Origin: Polyangiaceae bacterium
GTDB lineage: Bacteria > Myxococcota_A > Polyangia > Polyangiales > Polyangiaceae
Direction of reading: 5' to 3'
Assembly: GCA_041389725.1 (NCBI GenBank)
Contig: JAWKRG010000003.1
Location: forward strand, 1,054,001-1,118,000
Length of the DNA stretch: 64,000 bases
In this document: one piece after another, positions 34,147-42,611 of the stretch
How the letters are laid out: each line of letters opens with the position of its first letter
Numbering within the stretch: the first letter of the stretch is position 1
Position numbers and translations under genes: made by a program
Notes under the pieces: model-generated
The model's input: only the letters and a program-made list of their open reading frames with translations
Told to the model about the DNA's origin: nothing
Databases searched by the model: none

Positions 34147-34875
34147 TCAGGGCGTCTTGCTCTTCAGCTCCTCGCGCTCGCCGCTGTTCATGTCGATGGC
34201 CACGACCAATCCCACGCCGGGACAATACACCTTGTTCTCGTTGAGACTCGAATCGAGCCCGGTGTAGTCGTGCGTCTTCAGACACCCCGTGTAGGAACCA
34301 AAAGGCACCGTTTCCGAGGCGTTCAGGTCCAGCGCTTCGGCTTCGTCCTCGGCCTCGCAGGCGTAGTACTCCTGTCGCCAACTCTGACCGACCTGGATGT
34401 TGGGCGGAATGATGTAGCCGGGCTTGGCTCCATCCACTCCGGCTTCCCAAGAACCCTCGGTGCTGACCACCTTGCCGCTGTCGAGCTCCTTGGTGTCCTC
34501 TCCCATGTACCAAACGGCGCCGTCCTTGTCCTGGGCGTACCAATCGAAGGTGTCTTCGATCACCTCGCCGTTCAGCTTGGCCGTGTCGCGCACCACCACG
34601 CTGGTCACGCCTAGGATCACCTTCGTTTCGTTGGTGACCGTGGTCTCCACGGTTTCAGGGCCGGCCTCGTAGATGTAGGTCGTCCCGGGAACCAAGGGAA
34701 ACAGCGGATTGTCGACGCCCGCCACGAAGTTGGCGGGGTCGATGGTCGGCGCGTAGCTCGTGTCCACCTTGCAATCCTCGCCCTCGTCAGCTTCTTCGCT
34801 GCTGCTGCAAGCCCCGAACAGCCACGGTCCGAGCCCCATCACCAGCCAGCACCCCACTCGCCTGTATCGATTCAT
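34147..34875 (-). CDS. Lipoprotein of unknown function (beta-rich)
   Basis: A 242-residue lipoprotein. The signal peptide MNRYRRVGCWLVMGLGPWLF ends in GAC near residue 23. A short acidic linker leads to a beta-rich domain with NPLFPLVPGTTYIYEAGPE, TVVVRDTAKLNGE-like strands (VTSVVVRDTAKLNGEVIED) and a Cys pair (CEAEDE, GCLKTH). Similar domains occur in many secreted actinobacterial and proteobacterial proteins, but I know no assigned activity. The upstream 103-bp gap is divergent with the next gene. Confidence 0.8.
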   Translation of the reverse strand: MNRYRRVGCWLVMGLGPWLFGACSSSEEADEGEDCKVDTSYAPTIDPANFVAGVDNPLFPLVPGTTYIYEAGPETVETTVTNETKVILGVTSVVVRDTAKLNGEVIEDTFDWYAQDKDGAVWYMGEDTKELDSGKVVSTEGSWEAGVDGAKPGYIIPPNIQVGQSWRQEYYACEAEDEAEALDLNASETVPFGSYTGCLKTHDYTGLDSSLNENKVYCPGVGLVVAIDMNSGEREELKSKTP

Positions 34876-34977
34876 GCCCGATAGTGCCCGCGGGCTCACG
34901 GTTCCTTCGCGTCGCGCGCCGATTTTCTCCGGCGGGTCGTCATTGACAGAATCGGCGGCGCTTGCAAAACCGATGTC

Positions 34978-36135
34978 ATGGAGCCGCGGTTCCCAGACGT
35001 GCCCGGGGCCAAGCCCAAGTCGGAAGCGGCGGACGCGTCGGCGTCGCCCGGCGCGCCGGATGTACCCGACACGGCGGGATTGCTCGGAGCACCCAATGCA
35101 CCCGACATGGCGGAGTCGCCCGACGCACCGAATGCGCCGGGCGCTGACCCGAACGCGCACCGCCCACCCGCTCCGAAACCCTCGAAGCGACGGAAATTGC
35201 TCGTCACGGCGGCGGGTGTCGCGGCGGTTGCGCTCGGTGTGGGGCTGGCTATCACTGCTTGGCGCCTATACCCGTGGTTGAAGGGACCCGCTGCATCGCC
35301 TGCCGAAATCGACGCGCGCTGGTCGAAAGTGGAGGGCTGGGCACGCGTCGACGGCGCAGAGGCGAGCGACGACCTGGATCGCATTGCCGCCAAGGCGACT
35401 CGCTTCAAGCTGCCCCGGGGCGAGGAACGCGTGCCACGACTCGACCCAGACCAAGTGAGCGCCGACGAGCACGAAGCCGTGCAGCAGCTCACCGCCTGGC
35501 AGCGCAAAGGTGCACCCTACGCGGTAGGCAGCTGTGACTCGAGCTCGCCGCAGCGAGTCTCTATTCCTCTCTTTCGGCTCGGACAGCTGACGTTGTTCAC
35601 GGCGACGGGCGAAGCTGAGCTTGCGCAAGTAGAGGCGGTGCTGGCGCTTGCACAACGCATGCGCCAACGCGGCACACTCGTGGAGTTGGCCGTTGGCTCT
35701 GCCCTGGCCAAGCTCGCTTCCGAATGGAGCCATGCGCGTTCCACGCCCTTGCCTGCCAGCTTCACGCGCTACCGACCCGAGGTCCCGGAGATTCACGCAA
35801 GCCTTGCCCGCGACGCGGTGTGTGTGATGCAGATGGCGGGCTCACCCGGTGCGCTGGGCTTCGAGACTCCACTGCTTGGCTCCGGCGAGCGCGGTCGGCC
35901 CCCCTTCGGGATCGTCTCCGCCTCGCGGGAAGTGAGCGTGTACAAAGACTATCAAGGCCGACTTCTGGAGCAATCCTTCGCGGTGCGAACGAATTGGCAG
36001 CAAGTGGCGGAGGTGTACGAAGGCGCCGACGCTGACAGACCAAAGAGCCTGCTGCTCGAGGCGCTCGCCTTGCATGCCAACATCATTCGCCGCACCGGCA
36101 AGGAGTTCGACGAGTACCAGCCCCTCACGAAGTGA
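34978..36135 (+). CDS. Membrane-anchored protein with Pro/Ala-rich N terminus
   Basis: A 385-residue bitopic protein. Residues 1-70 are Pro/Ala/Asp-rich with loose repeats (SPGAPDVPDT, GAPNAPDMAESPDAP), then a membrane helix at about 73-98 (LLVTAAGVAAVALGVGLAI). The C-terminal 290 residues are soluble and mostly helical (EAELAQVEAVLALAQRMRQ). There is no signal peptide, so the N terminus is probably cytoplasmic and the large domain periplasmic. Function is unknown. Confidence 0.75.
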   Translation: MEPRFPDVPGAKPKSEAADASASPGAPDVPDTAGLLGAPNAPDMAESPDAPNAPGADPNAHRPPAPKPSKRRKLLVTAAGVAAVALGVGLAITAWRLYPWLKGPAASPAEIDARWSKVEGWARVDGAEASDDLDRIAAKATRFKLPRGEERVPRLDPDQVSADEHEAVQQLTAWQRKGAPYAVGSCDSSSPQRVSIPLFRLGQLTLFTATGEAELAQVEAVLALAQRMRQRGTLVELAVGSALAKLASEWSHARSTPLPASFTRYRPEVPEIHASLARDAVCVMQMAGSPGALGFETPLLGSGERGRPPFGIVSASREVSVYKDYQGRLLEQSFAVRTNWQQVAEVYEGADADRPKSLLLEALALHANIIRRTGKEFDEYQPLTK

Positions 36136-36159
36136 AGTCTCGCATCAGCTGACCGGCGT

Positions 36160-37890
36160 CTAGTCTTGGGGATGACTCCAGCCCGCCCGAAACCAGGGTC
36201 CAACCACGCAGCCCGTGGCCATACAGTGCAGCAGCTCGTGCCCGGCACCTCCGGGCGGGCTCGGCACGTCGTGAAAAGTCCGTCCCGCGTCCAAGGTCTC
36301 GCGCAGCTGCCCGCTCGGCGTGCGCAACAGGGCACGCTCACGGTAGGGCGCCAGGTCGCCGTCGAACTTCGTGCCCACCACTTCGTCGTCGGGGCGGATC
36401 TCGACCACCCCGGCGCTGAACGTGCCGCTCCCTTTCGGTGCAAACAGGAAGCGGATCGTGCCGTCGACGATGGTCATCGCGTGCCAGTTCACACCAACGC
36501 TTGCCCAGCTGGGCATTGCCGATCGCGGCACTTTGCGAATGCGTTTCTGGGCGCCGTCCAAGATGAGCAGCACCCGCTCCTCTCCCCAGCTGAACCCGTA
36601 GGGCTTTTCGTCTTCGGACGCACCCACGCCGATCAACCGACTGACTTGGCCCAACAGACCCTGCGGATCCGCCATCTTTGTCTCGTGCCAACGGCCGTCC
36701 TTCGTGCGCACGCACAGTACATCCTGCATCCGTTCGCCATCGCACTTTCCCGGAAACACTAGCGGGCTCGTCTCGCCAGGCATGCCGAAGTCCTGACTGT
36801 AGGCTCCGGGGAAGGTGCGCTCGCTGACTGGCGCCTTGCCTTCTCCCTCGATGCGGAGGAGCTCCATATTGGGCGGCCCTTCCCCATCGCCGTTGCAACC
36901 GACGAAGCTCGGCGTACCTCCACGAATGAAGAAGCAGTTGAACTTGTTGGCAAAGGCGGTCGGCAGCGTCTTCGACACGTTACCCGTCGAAGCTTCGATG
37001 AAGTAGAGCGCCTGGTCGCGAATCGCGAGCGCCACCTTGGCAGACATGCGCTGCGTCAGATTGTCGTTGAGCCACTCGACGCCCTTGGGTTCTTGCTCGG
37101 CCGCAGCAAGCCGGCCGAAGATGCTGAAGGCCGCGCCGTTGTCGGCGACTATCATGCTCTGCCCACCTTTCGGGGGACCCAGCTTGCCGCTGGGATCGAT
37201 CTGCAGCGTCAGGTTCTTGGCATCGACGACGATGTTGGTGCCATCGAAGCGCAGCGACTCCACGGGCGGCGCCATCAGCGCCTTCCAGTCGCGCGCTGCT
37301 GGCGTGGAAACGTAAAGCTTTCCTTTGTCGTCCACGGCAGCAACGACGCCGCTCGGCGCTCCGAAGAGCTTGCTCAGCCGTGGCTTGTCGTTGGTCACAG
37401 GCGCTCCCGAGGGCAAAGCGACGATTCGCGCTGAGCCCGCTTCCGGCATGAGCAAGACCTGCCGATAGCCGAACCCCACCTGCGTGAGCTCGGGCACCTC
37501 TCCCAGCGCTTTCAGTGCTCCGTCATAGGTCGGCGCGAAGTAGATTTCGCGTACGCCGACGAAGAGCACGCCGCCCCCCAACGCCCGCGGGATGAAGATC
37601 GCCCGGCCCAAGTCCTCGACGACAGCGTCGTCGATCACACGCGTCTTGCCGCCCGCGATCAGAATGCGCCGACCGCCGTGCACTGCCGCGAGTCGTCCTT
37701 GCTCGAACTCGACGAAACGGTCCGTCGCGAGATAAGGGGGATGCACGAAACGCGCAGCCGCGGCCGCCGGCGGCTGCGTGCTGGAGACCGGGGGTGACTG
37801 AAGCGTGGGTGACGGTGGTGCCTCGGCGGGACGCGCGCCACCACACGCAACGCTGACGACGGCGAGGCCCGTGAAGATCCGGCGATCCAT
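36160..37890 (-). CDS. Large beta-rich lipoprotein, propeller-like
   Basis: A 576-residue lipoprotein. The signal peptide MDRRIFTGLAVVSVAC gives Cys at 16. A Pro/Ala/Thr-rich linker extends to about 45. The rest is beta-rich with repeating pattern of a hydrophobic strand, Gly turn, Asp/Lys loop (IFIPRALGGGVLFVGVREIY, APSGVVAAVDDKGKLYVSTP, FGMPGETSPLVFPGKC), suggesting a six- or seven-bladed propeller. Several Cys occur in the second half. No catalytic motif or named family is recognised. Confidence 0.78.
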   Translation of the reverse strand: MDRRIFTGLAVVSVACGGARPAEAPPSPTLQSPPVSSTQPPAAAAARFVHPPYLATDRFVEFEQGRLAAVHGGRRILIAGGKTRVIDDAVVEDLGRAIFIPRALGGGVLFVGVREIYFAPTYDGALKALGEVPELTQVGFGYRQVLLMPEAGSARIVALPSGAPVTNDKPRLSKLFGAPSGVVAAVDDKGKLYVSTPAARDWKALMAPPVESLRFDGTNIVVDAKNLTLQIDPSGKLGPPKGGQSMIVADNGAAFSIFGRLAAAEQEPKGVEWLNDNLTQRMSAKVALAIRDQALYFIEASTGNVSKTLPTAFANKFNCFFIRGGTPSFVGCNGDGEGPPNMELLRIEGEGKAPVSERTFPGAYSQDFGMPGETSPLVFPGKCDGERMQDVLCVRTKDGRWHETKMADPQGLLGQVSRLIGVGASEDEKPYGFSWGEERVLLILDGAQKRIRKVPRSAMPSWASVGVNWHAMTIVDGTIRFLFAPKGSGTFSAGVVEIRPDDEVVGTKFDGDLAPYRERALLRTPSGQLRETLDAGRTFHDVPSPPGGAGHELLHCMATGCVVGPWFRAGWSHPQD

Positions 37891-38087
37891 CGCGCCATGG
37901 TAGTGTCCGCACCGCTCCTTGCATACCTTCCGCAGCTCACTCTGCTACCTCGCGCCCAAACGAGCTTCCTGGCAAGGTGCGGGCAGAATTCCAGTCGTTC
38001 TTCGCCTGCGTCAGAGCTAGTCGGATTTACCATGCGCGGATTCTAGGACTCGGACACACTCTCGCATCTGGTGCCAGGTACCCGAAA

Positions 38088-39164
38088 ATGAAGACTCCCT
38101 CGCGATGGCTCGGCTTGTTGATTTCCCTTGCCCCGCTCGTCGTGTTCCAAGCCTGCAGCTCCGACGACGGTGCGACCCAAGGCCAAGGCGACGCGGGAAT
38201 TGGTGGCGGCGCAGGTGCCACGGGCGGCGCGGGCGGAACCGGGGCGGCAGGCAGCGGAGGCCTCGGCGCGAGTGCTGGCGACGCCGCCATCGATTCGCCA
38301 AGCGACGCCTCGACCCTTGCGCAAGACTGCTCGGCGTATGCCGACGCCTTCTGCAAGCGACTTGGCGAGTGTTGGCCGCAGGCCCTCACGAACAGCTACG
38401 AGACGTCGGCCGCCTGCAAGATCGCGGTGTCCAGCGAGTGTGGCGATCTGGCCCCGTGGCAGGTTCAGTTTGCGGACATTGGTCAGTGCACCTCGTATCT
38501 GGTGACCGCGGAATGCGTGGACGTTGCCTACCCCGTGGGGCTGAACGAGCAGCCGGGCAAGGCGCCCTGCAACTTCGCTCCCGGAGCGCTAGCCAAGGGT
38601 GAAGGCTGCGCAAGCAACGTCGCGTGCCAGAGCGGCCTGTGCCGGTTCTCGGGCAGCCGCTGCGGCACGTGCGAAGAGACCGTTGGGCTGGGAGAAACCT
38701 GCGGCAATGGAGTGGAGTGCGAGCCGAACGCGGTCTGTGAGGCCGACAAGTGCGTTCCGCAGACGCAGCTCGGTCTCGGCGACAGCTGTTCCGCCTCCAG
38801 CTCCACGGCCTACTGCAAGCACCACCTCTACTGTGCGGCCTCCGGCAAGTGCGAAGCCCTGGCCAAGGAGGGTGAGACCTGCGGCGGCGGCGTCGAGTGT
38901 GATTTCGTTGCCGGCTTCACCTGCGACACGCCGAGCAGCAAGTGCGTGAAGGCCGACCTCAAGCTGCTGAGCGAAACCTGCGGCCTCCCTTTTCCTCGCT
39001 GCAGCCTGCTTGCCTACTGCGAGCCGACACAGCTCGTGTGCGTCCCACGCAAGGCGGAGGGCGAAAACTGCGACAAGGATCCGGTCCAGGGTCACACTTG
39101 CCTACCCGACCTCGTCTGCGACAACGGCACCTGCAAGTCCGTGCAAGACTTCTGCAAGAACTAG
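38088..39164 (+). CDS. Gly-linker lipoprotein with EGF/Dickkopf-like Cys modules
   Basis: A 358-residue lipoprotein. The ATG at 38088 begins MKTPSRWLGLLISLAPLVVF, ending QAC near residue 22. A Gly/Ala linker extends to about 80. An N-terminal four-helix-like Cys domain (about 85-165) has CSAYADAFCKRLGECWPQ. Six short Cys modules follow (GEGCASNVACQSGLC, LGETCGNGVECEPNAVC, LGDSCSASSSTAYC, GETCGGGVECDFVAGFTC, SETCGLPFPRCSLLAYC, GENCDKDPVQGHTC). This repeated CxxxxxCxxxxxC pattern is common in myxobacterial surface proteins. Probably a binding protein; function unknown. It ends four bases into the trxB stop, on the opposite strand. Confidence 0.85.
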   Translation: MKTPSRWLGLLISLAPLVVFQACSSDDGATQGQGDAGIGGGAGATGGAGGTGAAGSGGLGASAGDAAIDSPSDASTLAQDCSAYADAFCKRLGECWPQALTNSYETSAACKIAVSSECGDLAPWQVQFADIGQCTSYLVTAECVDVAYPVGLNEQPGKAPCNFAPGALAKGEGCASNVACQSGLCRFSGSRCGTCEETVGLGETCGNGVECEPNAVCEADKCVPQTQLGLGDSCSASSSTAYCKHHLYCAASGKCEALAKEGETCGGGVECDFVAGFTCDTPSSKCVKADLKLLSETCGLPFPRCSLLAYCEPTQLVCVPRKAEGENCDKDPVQGHTCLPDLVCDNGTCKSVQDFCKN

Positions 39165-40120
39165 CGAGCGGTGTCGGCGCCCGTGACGGGAAGTTGTCCG
39201 TCGGAGCGCAGGAACTCGATGGCGCTGAGCGCTGCCGTCGTGCCGTCGCCGACCGCCGTCGTGATCTGTCGATAGCGCTTCGCTCGCGAGTCCCCGGCGG
39301 CGAAGACTCCAGGAACGTTCGTGCGCATGTCCACGTCGGCCAGGATCTCGCTGCGCTCGTTGAGTGCCAGCTGCCCGCGGAACATGTCGGTGTTCGGCTG
39401 GTAGCCGATGAACACGAAGCAGCCCGAGGCAGGCAACTCGGTCACCTCGCCTGTTTCCTTGTGCTGCACGACGACCTTCTCGAGGCTCTCTTGACCGACG
39501 AACTCATTCACTTGCTGGTTCATCACGAAGCGGATCTTGGGGTTCTTCTTGGCCTCCTCGACAGCAAAGGGTTGCGCTTGGAAGTGGTCGAACTCGTGCA
39601 CGATGGTGACCGATGCCGCATAGCGGGTCAGCGCCACAGCCTCTTCCATGGCGGTGTTGCCGCCGCCGATGGCCACCACGTGCTGTCCGGTGAAGAAGTC
39701 TCCGTCGCAGGTCGCACAGTAAGAGATGCCCCGACCCTTGAGCCGCTCCTCGGACTCCAATCCCAGCTTTCGTGGAATGCCACCAGTGGCGACGATGACG
39801 GCGCGAGCCGTGAACGTGCCTTCGTCCTCGATCTCGACTCGCTTTTCGCTGCCGGTGAGATCCATCTCGGTGATCTCCACGTTGGACAGCAGATCGCAGC
39901 CAAACCGCTCGGCCTGACTGCGCATGGTCAGGGCGATGTCGCGCCCCGAGGCCTCGGCGAGCCCCGGATAGTTGGCGACGGCGTAGGTCAGAATCATCTG
40001 ACCGCCGAGCGATCCACTGTCCACGATCAGCGTGCGTAGCTTCGCGCGGCCGAGATAGATCCCGGCCGTGAGACCCGCCGGACCGCCACCGATCACGATG
40101 ACGTCGTAGTGCTTGGACAT
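39161..40120 (-). CDS. trxB: Thioredoxin reductase
   Basis: An NADPH-dependent flavoprotein disulfide reductase of 319 residues. The FAD dinucleotide motif VIVIGGGPAGLTAGIYLGR is at 7-25. The redox CxxC is in GISYCATCDGDFF near residue 135. The NADPH motif is VAIGGGNTAMEEAV near 152, and the C-terminal FAD motif is GVFAAGDSR near 284. The start at 40120 (MSKHYDVIV) was chosen over in-frame codons upstream because the family begins there. It lies 4 bp from the thioredoxin-like gene, which precedes it on the same strand, so the two form an operon and probable redox pair. Confidence 0.96.
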   Translation of the reverse strand: MSKHYDVIVIGGGPAGLTAGIYLGRAKLRTLIVDSGSLGGQMILTYAVANYPGLAEASGRDIALTMRSQAERFGCDLLSNVEITEMDLTGSEKRVEIEDEGTFTARAVIVATGGIPRKLGLESEERLKGRGISYCATCDGDFFTGQHVVAIGGGNTAMEEAVALTRYAASVTIVHEFDHFQAQPFAVEEAKKNPKIRFVMNQQVNEFVGQESLEKVVVQHKETGEVTELPASGCFVFIGYQPNTDMFRGQLALNERSEILADVDMRTNVPGVFAAGDSRAKRYRQITTAVGDGTTAALSAIEFLRSDGQLPVTGADTAR

Positions 40121-40124
40121 GGCG

Positions 40125-40487
40125 TCACGGATGGGCCGAGACGGGCGCCACAAACTCGCGGTCGAGGATCTCGGTGACTTGCTTCTTGTTCTGGATGCTC
40201 CCCGTCGCGGCCACCACTTTGCCCCGCTTGAAATAGACGGTGAACGGCAGGCCAGTGAAGGTGCGGCATTCCGGCAGATTGCGGATCAGGTGGCCCGCCG
40301 GGCCATCGAACTCCATGTCGCGGAACTGCACGTGGGGATAGCGCGACTCCAGCTTCTCCATCACGTCGTACACGGGAATGCACATGGGGCCCATGCGCCC
40401 GCAGCAGACCATGACGTTCTCGTTCTTCTGCAGAAGCTCCTGGAAATCCTGCTCCGAAAGGACGTGCTTCAAGTTCGTGTTGAGCAT
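40125..40487 (-). CDS. Thioredoxin-like protein with atypical active site
   Basis: A 120-residue protein of thioredoxin length. The expected segments are present: the C-terminal cis-Pro strand LPFTVYFKRGKVVAATGSIQ and helix KQVTEILDREF. Where the canonical WCGPC should be, the sequence is VMVCCGRMGPMCIPVY, with C-C and then a third Cys six residues later rather than C-x-x-C. A further Cys precedes the cis-Pro segment (NLPECRTFTGLPF). It is immediately upstream of trxB in the same operon, so it is presumably reduced by that enzyme, but may use a different disulfide. The start ATG at 40487 begins MLNTNLKHVLS. No signal peptide. Confidence 0.85.
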   Translation of the reverse strand: MLNTNLKHVLSEQDFQELLQKNENVMVCCGRMGPMCIPVYDVMEKLESRYPHVQFRDMEFDGPAGHLIRNLPECRTFTGLPFTVYFKRGKVVAATGSIQNKKQVTEILDREFVAPVSAHP

Positions 40488-40573
40488 TGTCAAACTCCCT
40501 ACCGGGACACTCGAGCCCGGACTTGCCGGTAGGAGCCAGCCAAGCCGCGAATGGGTTCGGGCTGGTGGGGTTT

Positions 40574-42466
40574 CTAGGGTTCCGAGCCCTTCACCTGGCG
40601 GTAGCCAGCGGGGATCACCGTGGGATCGGTGACGGGATTCTCGGGATCCACGGGAGGCCACGACAGCGAGCCGAACCAACCGGGCTTCGCGGTCAGGAAC
40701 AGGCTGGGCGGAATGGTTGCCGGCGTGATCGTCCAGTCCTGGGCGTTCTTCACCGACGACCAATTGCCCTCGATCAGCGTCGTGCCGTAGGTCGTGTCGT
40801 TTCGATCCACGTACAGATCCCGCGAGCCCCCGTCGCCGTGAGTCAACTCGTCGGGCGGAAAACTGCCGGTGAAGCCTTGATTGCCACCGTCCGGAAAACC
40901 CAAGCGGAACAAGGTGCCCTCGTCGAGATCCGACGACACACTCTGGGTCAAGAACTCGTGGTCCGCTGGTTTGCCGACCTCACCGACCACGTTGCCCACA
41001 AGGGAGTAGTACAGGTTGCGGCGATCGATGGACACGGCGATGCGATCCTTGGCGTTGGCCCAAGCGTTACTGCCCTTGATCTGGTTGCGCAGCAGCACGG
41101 TGTGGGATCCACTGCCGTGGTAAGCGTCGGAACCGAACTTCCCCATCACGTTGCCTTCGACCAAGGTGTACATCTGGTGCGGGCTGTGGTTCGTGCTGAT
41201 GTCCGCCGCCATGATGCCGTGATTGGGGGACGTCGGCGGGTCCGTGTAGAAGGAGTCGACGCAGTAGTTGTAGGCGATGACGTTGCCGAAGCCGCCGGCG
41301 TAGTTCTCGCCCGCGCCGCCGTCGCCTAGCACGATGGCAGGAAAACCGCCGGCGACGGCGACGTTGTCGACCACCAGACTCCAACTCACGTCGGTCAGCA
41401 GATCGATGCCCTCGGAGTTCGGTCCGCCGTTACTCTGGTCATGGAGGTAGTTCTTGCGGATCTCGACGTGGCCAGACCAGGTGACCACGATGGTCTTCGA
41501 CGGCATGTTGCTGAACTCGCAGCCCGTCACCCACACGTTCCAGGCATTCTCGATCTGAATGAAGCTGCCCGGTTCGCTGCCGTTGCCGGTGAACTTGATG
41601 CCTTCGACGCCCGCATCCCGCGTCACTCCCGGGAAGTAGGCCAACTCCGGCGACCGCGCGAAATCGATGGGGACCGGCGGACGCACCGTCACTGACGTAG
41701 GCGTCTTGGCTTCGACCGTATGCAGCGACGCGCGCAGTCGCCCCACGAATCCGCTCTTGGCCCACACCAACTCCGGATCGTCCTCTTCACTGAGGGTGAC
41801 CATGTTGCCGACCTCGATGTCAGCGGTGTCCGTCACGTTCACCGTGGTGCTGCCGCGGGTCGCACCGCCGCTGACGGCCATGCTGTAGTCCGTGTTCGCC
41901 TTCGGTGGTGGCCACGGACCCAGCGAGCCCATGCGCACTGCGAGCGAGGAACTCACCTGAAACTCCGTCTGCGCGCCCGCCCCACGCAGGGAGACGGGAG
42001 ACTTGATGACGAGCGTGTCGTCAATCAAGTACTTGCCCGCGGGGACCATCACGACTTGTCCATCGGGGCAATCGTCGATCGCCTGCTGAATGGCGCCGAC
42101 GGCGCTGCTCGCTCCCGAAGCATCCGCATTGTAGGGAGCGGCCGTCACGTCGGCGCAGATCGTGCTGCGCTCGGGAATGCCACCTTCCGCACCGGCTGAC
42201 TCCCATGTCCCTGGCAGAGGCAAGCGCTCGTCGGGAATGATCGCGCTCACGTCGATGCCGCCGCTGCCGCTGCTTCCTCCACTAGCGCTACTCCCGCCGC
42301 TGCCACTGCTGCCGCCACTTCCGCCGCTGCCGCTCGAGGCGCCGCTGCCGCCTCCCGCAGTGTCATCGCCCCCGCACCCCGCGGCCAGGACGAGCAGCGC
42401 CGAGAGCGCGACTGACCTGAACCATGTACCGGCGGAACCCTCGTGCGAATCGTAGCTGCGGATCAT
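40574..42466 (-). CDS. Lipoprotein with right-handed beta-helix (pectate lyase-like) domain
   Basis: A 630-residue lipoprotein. The ATG at 42466 leads to a signal peptide ending LAAGC near residue 30, then a Gly/Ser linker (about 31-70). The body has the pattern of a parallel beta-helix: an opening motif AIQQAIDDCPDGQVVMVPAG with GKYLIDDTL, then repeated N-x-V / I-x-N turns (ENAWNVWVTGCEFSNMPSKT, SWSLVVDNVAVAGGFPAIVL, HTVLLRNQIKGSN, YYSLVGNVVGEVGK). This is the fold of pectate lyases, polygalacturonases and related glycan-active proteins. I see no specific catalytic set, so the activity is unassigned. Confidence 0.82.
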   Translation of the reverse strand: MIRSYDSHEGSAGTWFRSVALSALLVLAAGCGGDDTAGGGSGASSGSGGSGGSSGSGGSSASGGSSGSGGIDVSAIIPDERLPLPGTWESAGAEGGIPERSTICADVTAAPYNADASGASSAVGAIQQAIDDCPDGQVVMVPAGKYLIDDTLVIKSPVSLRGAGAQTEFQVSSSLAVRMGSLGPWPPPKANTDYSMAVSGGATRGSTTVNVTDTADIEVGNMVTLSEEDDPELVWAKSGFVGRLRASLHTVEAKTPTSVTVRPPVPIDFARSPELAYFPGVTRDAGVEGIKFTGNGSEPGSFIQIENAWNVWVTGCEFSNMPSKTIVVTWSGHVEIRKNYLHDQSNGGPNSEGIDLLTDVSWSLVVDNVAVAGGFPAIVLGDGGAGENYAGGFGNVIAYNYCVDSFYTDPPTSPNHGIMAADISTNHSPHQMYTLVEGNVMGKFGSDAYHGSGSHTVLLRNQIKGSNAWANAKDRIAVSIDRRNLYYSLVGNVVGEVGKPADHEFLTQSVSSDLDEGTLFRLGFPDGGNQGFTGSFPPDELTHGDGGSRDLYVDRNDTTYGTTLIEGNWSSVKNAQDWTITPATIPPSLFLTAKPGWFGSLSWPPVDPENPVTDPTVIPAGYRQVKGSEP

Positions 42467-42611
42467 GCGTCGCCCTCCAGCGCGAAGAGTACAGCGCAAA
42501 GAGTACAGCGCAAGGAGCGGCGCCGCTGCGCCAATCCCACCATACGCAAGCCCACGCCTGTGCCCTCAATCGCGAGCTGTCGGTACGCGCTTCCGTGATA
42601 GAGTCGCAACC

